Below the pieces are notes generated by a model. That model ran no database searches. It saw only the letters and a list, made by a program, of their open reading frames with translations, and had not been told where the DNA came from. A stretch of DNA of 64,000 nt, taken from assembly GCF_001039355.2 (NCBI RefSeq), contig NW_019774214.1, forward strand, positions 236,214 to 300,213. The letters are read 5' to 3'. The translations under genes were made by a program, and so were the position numbers. Positions 22,893-31,052 of the stretch are shown piece after piece (position 1 is the first letter of the stretch; each line of letters opens with the position of its first letter). Source of the stretch: Lingula anatina. Its lineage: Eukaryota > Brachiopoda > Lingulata > Lingulida > Lingulidae.

Positions 22893-25800
22893 AACAACAA
22901 CAAAAACAACAACAATAATAATAATAACTTACAGCGCCCCAGTGCGGCTCAGACCCAGAGTGGGTGGCCTTCAGAGAATACTGCTACTATATAACCCAGG
23001 GGTACACCTCCGGAGCCTCTATGACGTGGCATGACGCCAGAGAGTACTGTATGAAGCAGGCGGGGGAACTCGCCAGCATTCATGACGTCATGGAGAACAG
23101 CTTCATACTTCAACAGGTGAAGATGGTTTAGTTCTTGAAGGGGGGGGGGGGGGGGGGGGGGGGGAAAAGAAAAATCTTATACCCATTTGNGGGGGGAGGG
23201 GAGCTGGCCACAGTGAAATAGTCTTTGGACTGTCAGAGATACATGTAGACGCCCTTTGGCCCCCACGTTGAAAATTACTTTTAACATGGGTGTCGTCACC
23301 TTTTTCTTTATTCCGATGTATTCATATTTCATTGTTTCGTTATAGCAATTCAAATGAAAAGAGTTTGTGTTCCGTCGGTCTCTGTGTCGATGAATGTTTA
23401 CTGCCACAGTGCACTAAATGTATTTTAGTTCTGTTCTAGATGGTTTGGATAGGCTACTACGTTGATAAGTGTGTTCATATCCTATCTTTCAGGCGGCAAG
23501 AATGATGAATGCGGATACCTTCTGGATTGGGCTGAATGAATTGGATCTGGAAAGCTACAAGTAGGTTATCCATGGTTTTCACATTTAAAAATATATCACA
23601 GCAAAGGGTACATCTATAATTTCACCAGTTCTTACACGCATACATTGTTATGTTAAAGGGATAATAACTCTTCGTTTCAACCAAAAAATGAATTTTCCTG
23701 GAGTAAACAACAATTTTCCCATACTTACCAATGGTTAATGAATCCATTTTTACATTCAAAGTTAGTCCCTGGTTTTTTTCTAAAAAGTTTGGTTTTTTGT
23801 TAAAATCTCTTAAGAGATTTTAACAGAGTATAGCCATCAATGGAGGTCACGTGGTCTAAAGACAAGCTCAGATATCAGAATAATAGCTATAACTGCCGTT
23901 TTTGTGGTAAAACAGAATATATTATATCTCTATGAGTTATTCACAATGTTTTTATTGTGAAATATAGATCTCATATGAAGAGTTATTATCCCTTTAAGTA
24001 TAAGAATCCAGCTGCTTCCCATGTTTTGAATAAATGTGACACTGTCCCTTAAGCTGACATATATAACATCTTTTTGTAGATGGTCCGATGGAACTGTGAC
24101 AGATTTCATATCTTGGGCAAAGACGGAGCCAAATGACTACTTTGGAGGGCAGAAATGTGTGGAGTTTAGCGTGAAATCAGGTGATACTCGATAGTTTTAT
24201 TATCATGCGTGTAAGCACTAAGGTATAATTATGCCAGATTGATTAGGTCAATACAACACATTTGTATTGTTATTTGTTGCAAAACGACTGTAAAGTAAAT
24301 GGTTTTCATAATGACCCGTATTTAAAATCCGTGTCAATTATATCGGTAAATGGAAATAATTTTGTCGTTCACGAAGGCCATTGGCTGGATGAAAGTTGTG
24401 GAAAACCTAACCGGTATATCTGTAAGAAGCACAAAGACAGTAGAACCACAGTGACGTTACCACCAACACCTGTCATCACAGGGAACTGTCCTCCTGGGTT
24501 CCGAGGATATGGTAAGTATAACGAAATATGTAGACTATTGATTGCAATGACATAATGTGAGGAGAAACATCCTCTTAACTTGTTGAAATACCTTGACTTA
24601 TCTGCTTTTTTCGTGTTTCTGCATTATATTTACAGCAGTCGCCTGTGTCTTTAATTTCATTACAAGGTTATTTGAATTTGAATTTGAATTAAAAAAACTT
24701 TATTTCCTTGGTCAAAGACTACATATGTCGTGTCTGTTTGAAAGGGCATTATAAGTAAATATGGTCACATTTTAGGGAACAAGTGTTACCTGGTAATGGG
24801 AGACAGCGTAGATTCTACCCAGTTAAAGACATGGGGTGATGCCAGAGATACATGCTCTGCTATGAATAGTTCATTTACTCTGGCTAGTGTTTCTAATCCT
24901 GTGGAAGCAGGTATTTAAAATATTGTCAAACTTTACAGCATATGGTACACATGCGAATAGAAAGTGATTTCGTCAATATATTCATATTTTCTAATTTTTT
25001 TCTGTGAAAGTACATTGACGATGATATTGGGAGTGAAAATCTAAATCAAAAGTAAATAATCAAGTAATTTAAACCAAATCATATTGCTGGGACAGCACTG
25101 CGATAAGGGCCTTTATTCAGCTTAATCCGTATAAATACACAACTTACTGCTTTTATAAGGTGTTCTCCAGCTGATAGACAATGGCAAAGATACAAGTTGA
25201 CTAGATTGTCATATTGGTATAGATTTGCAAGGCATATAGTCCCTATTACTTAACGACTTTAAGATAAGGGTAAAAATTTGAAAAGAAGACTAAACCTCTC
25301 GTATAAGATTACATACATGGCGTCCTCTTATTCAGCTTTCCTGACCACATTGTTGAAAGGCAAACTGGTGGATTTTTGGATCGGTCTCCATAAACTACGC
25401 TTTCGTAAATTTCAATGGATAGACAACACCAATGTAGACTATGTAAACTGGGGCTATGGTGAACCAAATGGCGGGCTAGGGACCACGAGCGAAGTAATTT
25501 GACCTAATTCTTTAATTTTTAAGTTTAAAAGCAGTGAAAGAAATGTAATTATTAACTTTCTTGATCGCACATGTTCTCATGATTTCCACTTTTCGGTGTA
25601 TAACATGTATTTCACAAAAAGCGAACACTCCTGACCCCGTTTTCACAAAAAACTTACGCCAGGTTCCCTGGCTAAGTACTTAATAAGCAAGGTTACGTGG
25701 TCACATGGGCACATCTTGCCCTATCAGGAGCAGTGTAACAGCATTCTCTTGGAAATCCAAGTCATCTAAGCCATGGAACTGACTTAAAAGTTTTTTGTGA

Positions 25801-26865
25801 AACTGGGGCCTGAACTGCGTGGATAAAAAACTTACATATTCCTATAAATTCAATCCCTGCCTAGGAGCCGTGTGTTAGTGTGTCTACGCGGGGTATATCA
25901 GCGGGGAAATGGCAAGACAGGCCGTGTGTCATCAAGATGGGCTACGTCTGTCAGACATGGAAAGGTAAACGTATACATATCCGTGTTGATGATTAATCAA
26001 AAGCCGATGCCCAGTTTCAGTCTGTTTATTGGTATATTTGTCTTTTGAAAAATTACAATTTAGTTTTATTTGACCTAAAGATTAACATGTACACACATTG
26101 GACAATAGAAGTGTCACCCCTTCTGAACCAATACTTTGGGGGAGATAAACGACCGTGGAATGATATGCTCCTGGTATCATTTTATTAAAAACATCAAATT
26201 TCACAAAAATACCAACAATACAATTCCATGGTACAGCGGTTTCATACTCATTAGTCACATTATAAATAGACTGGGCATTATAACTTTGATTACTCTGATT
26301 CAGGGGGTGACACTTCTATTGTCCAGTGTGTGTTTATGTATAAATACATATGTATATATATGCATATCAAAATGTAACGGTTTACGCAAAATAAACATCA
26401 TATTTACATTAAAGTTGACCTTAAATGCAATGTATAAATAACTAGAGAAAAACATCTATGATAGGACTCCTAGTCGTTACCTCATATAAATAAAATAACA
26501 AAACTGTGCGCTTTTTGATTTCAGATGCCAGTTATCCGACTCCACAACCCTCTCAGTCCCCGTCACCCTGTCCCCTTGGTTACGAGTCTTTTGGTTACGC
26601 TTGTTACCAGGTAACGGCCGCCATGACGTGGGAGGAGGCCAATGCTACGTGTCGACGTCAGCAGGACCACCTCGTGTCTGTTCTAGATGGATTTGAACAA
26701 GCATTTCTCACTCTGAAAGTTCAAGAACTTAACAAGCAGTCTATGTGGATAGGATTAACGAGGACTGGGGTAATGACACTATTTCCATTTTACAAAAATA
26801 TTTTTGTTTGTTTTACATAGTGTCTGTTGATATCTGTATATAACACCGATCTGTCTGTTTACCAA

Positions 26866-26912
<47 letters not shown>

Positions 26913-29900
26913 GTGAATACTCTGAGTCAATCCTGGATGAAGAGTAGAAACGTCACGACTTGTAGGCGACACGTTTAGTCTATGGAAACTATAAGATTTT
27001 TACAATCGAGTGCTTCATTCCAATTTTTCCCGTTTTGCACATTGTTTATAATGGTTATATTTTATTCTGTTCCTTAGTCTCAATACTACTGGGAGGATGA
27101 GTGGCCAGTGGACTATGTAAACTGGGCAGCTTCCGAACCTCCAAGGCATGGAACCGCCAGGTGCGTTATGTTAATGGCGGATGGACATTGGAAGGCCACC
27201 GATTGTAGTCTTAAATTTCAAGGAATATGTAAGAGAACATCAGGTAGGCAAACGATGTTCTTATCACAATATTTCCATAGAATTAAAAAAGGCGACGGAT
27301 TGTAGTTTTAAACCTCGAGGAATATGTAAGAAAACAGCAGTTATGGTAAACAATTAGTTTCTATAACCATTGTGACATTTTTCCAAACAAGTACATTGAT
27401 CCACAACTTGAAAGAACCCTTTACTTGGTTTTTGTATCTTTTAAATAGTATAAATGTATTAGTATATTTTAGAGAATTTTTTGCAAACTGTACCGATTCA
27501 TTACTCACGCTCTTGTTACTCTGACCATTTGACTCCCGTTACAGCCAAACCCCCGGTGACCGTCCCTGACCCCCCGGGCACCTGTCCTGACGGCGATTGG
27601 TACCCCCACAGCTCCCACTGCTATCACCTGTCCACCAAGAACCACTATAATGACTGGTACAGCGCCATTATGCAGTGTTATCTGAGAGGGGCCACCCTGG
27701 TGTCTGTGACCAGCCAGGACGAGGCGGATTTCTTGGTGAAACTGTTTCAACAATCTCTGGTTGATAATCGCCCCTTTTGGACAGGACTTTATAGGAAACC
27801 GAATGGTTAGTGGTTCGATCAATCAATTTATTATTATTATTACTCCTCGTAACTTGCTGAAATACGATTGTAAGGAATATCAGGCCAATTGCATTGTTCA
27901 TAAGGACACACGGTTGCTTTAGAGACAATAGTACATACTGATGGAATCAGAAACGACAGCAAACAGCTCTACACCTGTAATTTTCCAGATTCATGTAATG
28001 AATAGGTTCTCTGATAGGTTCTTTTGATGTTCACATTTGCCAACATTTTCTTTACACAGCCCTTTACCCTGAATACGCTTTCAGGAACATTCAACTGGTA
28101 TGACGGTACTCCGTTCAACTTTGCCAATTGGGCTACGGGGCAGCCCGGCAGTGACAGGGGCAAGGACTGCGTAGATATGCACCCAGGGACGGGGAAATGG
28201 CAACTTTCTACCTGCACCTACCCTCTCAGCCATGTGTGTAAAACGCCGAAAAGTATGTGTACCTTGACTTGACTCTGATCTGTTTGTCTGGCTGACTGAA
28301 ACTACAAAGGGGCGAAACGTTGCATTTTTTCTGATACGTACGGCAGCCATTAGTTTGGTCAATGTAACATTTTTGTTGACTTAGTTACGCAAAACCCAAA
28401 AGTTAAGGTATTAGGCATGCCGTAGATATGGATAACGTGATAATGTAGTGAAACTGAGCCAAATATTATTCCTGAAATCTTACCCTTCCAGTACTTCCGA
28501 CGACGACGCCCGCCCCAGCTTGCAGGTCGGGCTGGTACCTATATAATGGATTGTGTTATAAGGTAAATTGTTGTTTAATATATACATACTTTTNNNNNNN
28601 NNNNNNNNNNNNNNNNNNNNNNNNNNNNNNNNNNNNNNNNNNNNNNNNNNNNNNNNNNNNNNNNNNNNNNNNNNNNNNNNNNNNNNNNNNNNNNNNNNNN
28701 NNNNNNNNNNNNNNNNNNNNNNNNNNNNNNNNNNNNNNNNNNNNNNNNNNNNNNNNNNNNNNNNNNNNNNNNNNNNNNNNNNNNNNNNNNNNNNNNNNNN
28801 NNNNNNNNNNNNNNNNNNNNNNNNNNNNNNNNNNNNNNNNNNNNNNNNNNNNNNNNNNNNNNNNNNNNNNNNNNNNNNNNNNNNNNNNNNNNNNNNNNNN
28901 NNNNNNNNNNNNNNNNNNNNNNNNNNNNNNNNNNNNNNNNNNNNNNNNNNNNNNNNNNNNNNNNNNNNNNNNNNNNNNNNNNNNNNNNNNNNNNNNNNNN
29001 NNNNNNNNNNNNNNNNNNNNNNNNNNNNNNNNNNNNNNNNNNNNNNNNNNNNNNNNNNNNNNNNNNNNNNNNNNNNGTACATATGAATGAATAAATAGAT
29101 GAATTAAAACAGGTCGGACAGGAATGGTAGTCCCATAGGAATCGTAGTCCGTTCCCAATTAATTTGTACAAGTGACATTCGTCCAATATACTAATATAAC
29201 CCCAATACTTCGACTAACCCTAGCCAGTGCTAACCATATAGGACCCCGGACTTCCATTCCTAGGACTACCATTCCTGTCACACCGGTGTGACGTGACAGA
29301 GAGCCCCCCTGGTAGATGGTCCTTTATCCATTAATTTCCACAGGTAAGCCTCGCCCCAGATTTTGACCCTCTTACGTCAGGCTTACCCTTACTTGTATTA
29401 TTAAATGGAGGTTTGACTCTCTGTTTCAATGACCCAATTTTTTTGTCACACCGTTCTGATATACTCTGCTTTACTCCAGCCCTACCGCCGGTCACCACAC
29501 TGCCCACCACAGGCTGGTGTCCGGACCAGGGACAGTGGATAGACCATGGGTCAGCCTGTTTCTATTACGACACCAATGCCTACTTGGACTGGGGAGAAGC
29601 TAGCTTCGAGTGCTACAAAATAGGCGGTTATCTAGCGTCTTTTACTAGCGACAACGAGACCAGTTTTATACTCGAACTGTTGAACGAAGAAGTGGCGTCA
29701 AGAAATTTGTGGATTGGTCTCATTAAAAGAAGAAAAGGCAAGTTTTAACTGTATCTGTCTTAAGCCAGAATGGTAACCACGAAAGTTGCATTTGGACACT
29801 ATAATCAATAAAGTAGCAGTACGTGTAATATAATGGTTACGTGTCATGATTTTAAAATTGAATTCCCTACAGTGTGCCCTTGAATAACGATCACTATTCT

Positions 29901-31052
29901 CATGTTATGGTATTATTGTATTTTAGAACATTATCAGTGGGAGGATGGTACGGTTGTCAACTACACCAACTGGTCTCCGGCCAAACCGAGCGCTACTGGT
30001 GACGAGGAGAGATGTGCCGAGTTTCTGCCTACGTCAGGACTGTGGAATGACGTAACGTGTGACGGAAGCAGGGGTTATATTTGCAAAACGTCTAAAAGTA
30101 GGTAGCATGTTTTCGTGATGGTTTTTAATAAAATAATTACCGTATTTGCTTCATGTAAGTGAACGGCCTAATTTCACCTCATATGCATACTACATTTTCT
30201 GATATGGATGCAGCATATCCAGAAAATTATGGCGCACGGACTACAGACATCCTCACAGTTACATTGATTATATTTCTTTACATGCCTGTCTACCGTTTAT
30301 CTTCCAAGACGCAGAATTCAGTATATTTTCACGTTTCAGTTTTCCCTACGGTTGCTACATCCTCCACGACAACACGCACAAATACCTCCTCGTCAACACC
30401 CCCCAGACATGAGGAACATGTTGTCCGCGTTGCAGCTAGAGGTAATACAGTCATTTTGTTGATTTGTTCTGTTACTATATAATACTATATAATACTAGCC
30501 TTATAAAGAAAAGTCACACTGCAATTTTTTTTTAAAGATATATAAGTCTGTCCATTCACCACTTTTTTAGGTACTCCAATATATCAACAGTGGTTGCCAC
30601 CTCCACCTACCACAAATGTTATACTTTCTATGGTTATATGCCTATGTCAAGTTGATTCGGCAATAAACTATACTATACTGTTGATTTAAGTCGTTATGTT
30701 TTTCCCAGGGTATATTTCAGCTTCACACGATCTGATTAATCAAGTTGGGTTGTAATTGACGTTATTTTTACAAAAGAGCTCTTACAAAAAGTGGCCTCAA
30801 TTTTTTTTGTAATGTATAATCCATGGTCTGATAATATTCATCACATTCTCTCCAGCACAAGGCCTGACTACTGGGTACACTGTGGGCATAGCTCTCCTGT
30901 CCATCATCATAGTGGGTCTTCTTGGTTTCTTCGGGTACATTGTCTATAATCGACCTGGGAAGACTGAAGTCTCGGCTTTTTACAATTCTGAAGATGGAGA
31001 CAAAGTAGAGTTTTCTAGAACATCTGACATCACTGATAGACCTGCTGCGTAA
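10521..31052 (+). CDS. Lectin receptor A: type I membrane receptor with 14 C-type lectin-like domains (mannose-receptor-like)
   Basis: Forty-five exons can be joined in frame, about 2,045 codons excluding what is hidden in the gap. Order: signal peptide (10521-10578), CTLD1-CTLD14, a Thr/Ser/Pro stalk (30340-30441) and a final exon (30856-31052) with the TM segment. Almost every domain shows the CTLD hallmarks: an opening Cys pair, W-x-E/D-A before a Cys, a WIGL-type strand and a closing Y/F-I/V-C. Macrophage mannose receptor proteins also string CTLDs on a single-pass protein, but no ricin-type or FN2 domain is seen here, so this is only architecture-level similarity. Domains 8-10 have QPD/EPN-type motifs; the others have lost them. 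Domain 1 has no counterpart in receptor B. Cell-surface or endocytic recognition of glycans or other ligands is inferred from the family. Confidence 0.85.
10963..12211 (+). CDS. Receptor A CTLD1
   Basis: Exons 10963-11123, 11639-11796, 12069-12211. It starts LCPEEWLDSPVSEYCFQFSN, has TWWVGLTSD as the WIGL strand and closes YICKRP. The loop reads EPAD, not EPN, so no classical sugar site. The 3' end of the first exon with its splice donor is repeated three times in tandem (see 11065-11260). This domain is absent from receptor B. Confidence 0.8.
11065..11260. repeat. 68-base tandem repeat covering an exon end and its splice donor, three copies
   Basis: The unit GGTGCCAGGCGAG...CAGGAGGAACGGGTAGGTACAGGGA repeats at about 11071, 11139 and 11207, so three donors (CGG|GTAGGT at 11123, 11191, 11259) follow each other. 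Because 68 is not a multiple of 3, only the first donor keeps the frame; the longer forms reach a stop shortly after. Confidence 0.85.
12465..13479 (+). CDS. Receptor A CTLD2
   Basis: Exons 12465-12555, 12703-12832, 13048-13154, 13364-13479. Opens NCPASWQQVDDSCFKFF, with KSIWLGYSS as the core strand and closing SFMCSKK. No EPN/QPD motif. A CT-rich simple tract (12840-12882) sits in the third intron. Same exon pattern as receptor B 48547-50060. Confidence 0.8.
13701..15375 (+). CDS. Receptor A CTLD3
   Basis: Exons 13701-13830, 14348-14430, 14737-14868, 15274-15375. Opens CATGWQSHNGTCYQFN, has SWYDAKDYC and LNIWLGGSG, and closes LPFICQIS. The loop GQPVTSS is not a sugar motif. Confidence 0.8.
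13949..14265. mobile_element. Intronic repeat of the CAGGGGCGGATCCAAGAT family
   Basis: Starts CAGGGGCGGATCCAAGAT at 13949, passes through a G-rich run and a C-rich complement, and ends near TTGGACCCCTGGGA. A related copy in reverse orientation, ending GATTCGCCCCTG, lies in an intron of receptor B (about 48775-48962), so it is a dispersed family. Right boundary uncertain. Confidence 0.5.
15547..16310 (+). CDS. Receptor A CTLD4
   Basis: Exons 15547-15708, 15923-16002, 16157-16310. Opens SCDPGWVAYGFSCYYFDNGA, core AASWLGFTD, closes LWDDVPCDQLNAYICEK. WDD before the Cys resembles the WND calcium motif, but the loop reads KRPD instead of EPN. Confidence 0.8.
16638..16673 (+). CDS. Receptor A linker exon between CTLD4 and CTLD5
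   Basis: A 36-base phase 1-1 cassette coding GPSTTSGPATSE, a likely O-glycosylated spacer. Receptor B has a same-length exon at 53110-53145, with a less biased sequence. Confidence 0.7.
16905..17956 (+). CDS. Receptor A CTLD5
   Basis: Exons 16905-17075, 17455-17574, 17846-17956. Opens CGLFWEDNPLSDHCYQF, has SWTEAQLQC and RFFWLGGS, closes VWRDDQC...GYVCKKQ. A Gly/Ser-rich loop replaces the EPN region. Confidence 0.8.
18474..18527 (+). CDS. Receptor A linker exon between CTLD5 and CTLD6
   Basis: A 54-base phase 1-1 cassette coding NISSTTPPSTSVTTSSP, mucin-like. In receptor B the matching linker is fused to the following CTLD exon (54197-54433). Confidence 0.7.
18784..19937 (+). CDS. Receptor A CTLD6 (and first Cys of CTLD7)
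   Basis: Exons 18784-18963, 19176-19336, 19827-19937. Opens CQEDWALYRDHCYRVFE, has EFWTGLNAG, loop NEPD, closes YICKKP; the tail of the third exon already enters CTLD7. NEPD is close to, but not, EPN. Confidence 0.8.
20152..21137 (+). CDS. Receptor A CTLD7 (and start of CTLD8)
   Basis: Exons 20152-20270, 20470-20618, 20932-21137. Core EYWIGLSNDENG, closes QHLGYVCEYP, followed by a Thr/Pro linker (TTPTPQTTIS) and the opening CPTEYPWTEYGGYCYK of CTLD8. No EPN motif (SGHTG loop). Confidence 0.8.
21394..22313 (+). CDS. Receptor A CTLD8: QPD-type (galactose-type motif)
   Basis: Exons 21394-21527 and 22099-22313. Core FFWIGLSKPSPDSGYVW, loop GQPDDHNGQEKC with QPD at 22199-22207, then KWSDVNC and ICQFKK. 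By the rule for calcium-dependent CTLDs, QPD favours galactose-type and EPN mannose-type sugars. The WND-like triad reads WSD. The paralogous domain in receptor B has EPN in the same place. Confidence 0.85.
22591..22635 (+). CDS. Receptor A linker exon between CTLD8 and CTLD9
   Basis: A 45-base phase 1-1 exon coding EPIYTTGTTIVPTP. Same length and position in receptor B (57249-57293). Confidence 0.7.
22851..22925. repeat. Poly-A / CAA / TAA simple repeat
   Basis: About 40 A followed by CAA and TAA units, ending just before the CTLD9 acceptor at 22934. It is an unusually A-rich stretch in place of a pyrimidine tract before the acceptor. Confidence 0.8.
22935..24500 (+). CDS. Receptor A CTLD9: EPN-type
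   Basis: Exons 22935-23116, 23493-23560, 24080-24180, 24377-24511 (the last also opens CTLD10). Core FWIGLNELDLESYKWSDG, loop TEPNDYFGGQKC, then HWLDESC and YICKKH. EPN is intact; WLD replaces WND. Receptor B has EPD here. Confidence 0.8.
23139..23190. repeat. Poly-G tract and single N
   Basis: About 26 G (23139-23164), then 25 bases, then one N at 23190 directly before another G-rich run. The base order here should be treated as unreliable; it is intronic. Confidence 0.8.
23657..23993. mobile_element. piggyBac-type MITE (TTAA target sites)
   Basis: AGGGATAATAACTCTTC at 23657-23673 and its exact reverse complement at 23977-23993, each flanked by TTAA (23653-23656 and 23994-23997). No coding capacity in the 337 bases. 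Intronic, between CTLD9 exons. Confidence 0.85.
24489..25964 (+). CDS. Receptor A CTLD10: EPN-type
   Basis: Starts at the end of exon 24377-24511 (NCPPGFRGYG); further exons 24776-24910, 25336-25493, 25865-25964. Core FWIGLHKLRF, loop GEPNGGLG, then KWQDRPC and GYVCQTW. EPN is conserved here in both paralogs, making this the best candidate mannose-type site shared by the two receptors. Confidence 0.8.
25635..25808. mobile_element. Short MITE-like element with about 20-base inverted ends
   Basis: CCCCGTTTTCACAAAAAACT at 25635-25654 pairs with AGTTTTTTGTGAAACTGGGG at about 25789-25808, with one mismatch. A CCTGA pentamer occurs at both sides, a possible target-site duplication. Intronic and non-coding. 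Confidence 0.75.
26091..26332. mobile_element. MITE-like element with about 30-base inverted ends
   Basis: The left end (ATTGGACAATAGAAGTGTCA then CCCC) is the near-exact reverse complement of the right end at about 26303-26332. The 101-residue open frame over it has no domain and is a by-product. Confidence 0.75.
26525..27243 (+). CDS. Receptor A CTLD11
   Basis: Exons 26525-26769 and 27078-27243. Opens with a Ser/Pro linker (PTPQPSQSPSPCPLGYESFG), has MTWEEANATCRRQQDHLVSV, core SMWIGLTR, loop SEPPRHG, and closes GICKRTS. The 5' part of the first exon is far more similar to receptor B (60752-60996) than the other exons are. Confidence 0.85.
26867..26912. repeat. AAAT microsatellite
   Basis: About eleven ATAA tetramers in the intron of CTLD11. 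Similar AAAT runs occur at 19719-19770 and 22369-22399. Confidence 0.85.
27286..27338 (+). pseudogene. Relic copy of the CTLD11 exon end
   Basis: The stretch GGCGACGGATTGTAGTTTTA and the following GAGGAATATGTAAGAAAACA match the end of the exon just upstream (27200-27243) at about 80 percent by eye. The splice donor is not preserved and no upstream half is visible. Confidence 0.65.
27545..28252 (+). CDS. Receptor A CTLD12
   Basis: Exons 27545-27805 and 28085-28252. Opens with a Pro-rich linker, then CPDGDWYPHSSHCYHL, core FWTGLYRK, loop GQPGSDRG, closes HVCKTP. QPG lacks the acidic third residue of QPD, so calcium-dependent galactose binding is doubtful. Receptor B has EPD in this position. 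Confidence 0.8.
28492..28562 (+). CDS. Receptor A CTLD13, first exon only
   Basis: A 71-base exon ending in phase 0: linker, then CRSGWYLYNGLCYK. The matching exon in receptor B is also 71 bases (63033-63103). The following CTLD13 exons (two visible in receptor B, 140 and 59 bases) are not found after the gap, so they should lie inside the N run. Confidence 0.75.
28594..29076. other. Assembly gap (483 N)
   Basis: An unresolved stretch within receptor A. Reading across it produces spurious open frames made of unknown residues. From collinearity with receptor B, most of CTLD13 is expected here. Confidence 0.98.
29117..29279. mobile_element. Short inverted-repeat element beside the gap
   Basis: GACAGGAATGGTAGTCCCAT (from 29117) and the reverse complement ending ATTCCTGTC at 29279 form about 24-base inverted ends with small indels. 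Non-coding, MITE-like. Confidence 0.6.
29480..30097 (+). CDS. Receptor A CTLD14
   Basis: Exons 29480-29737 and 29927-30097. Opens WCPDQGQWIDHGSACFYYD, core NLWIGLIKR, WND intact (LWNDVTC), closes YICKTSK; the loop reads KPSATG, so the EPN half is lost. The first exon ends at a GC donor (AAAG|GCAAGT), the only one seen in this gene. Confidence 0.8.
30340..31052 (+). CDS. Receptor A stalk, transmembrane segment and cytoplasmic tail
   Basis: Exon 30340-30441 is a Thr/Ser/Pro stalk (TSSTTTRTNTSSSTPP). Exon 30856-31052 encodes the membrane helix VGIALLSIIIVGLLGFFGYI, then a tail of about 36 residues beginning VYNRPGKTEV and including SAFYNSEDGDKVEF, ending at TAA 31050. No NPxY, and no clear dileucine or YxxPhi signal; two tyrosines are present. 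A candidate AATAAA lies at 31248-31253. Confidence 0.85.

Noticed and set aside
28480-29186. Several long open frames of about 200 residues across the gap
   Set aside because: They consist of unknown residues from N and have no sequence content.
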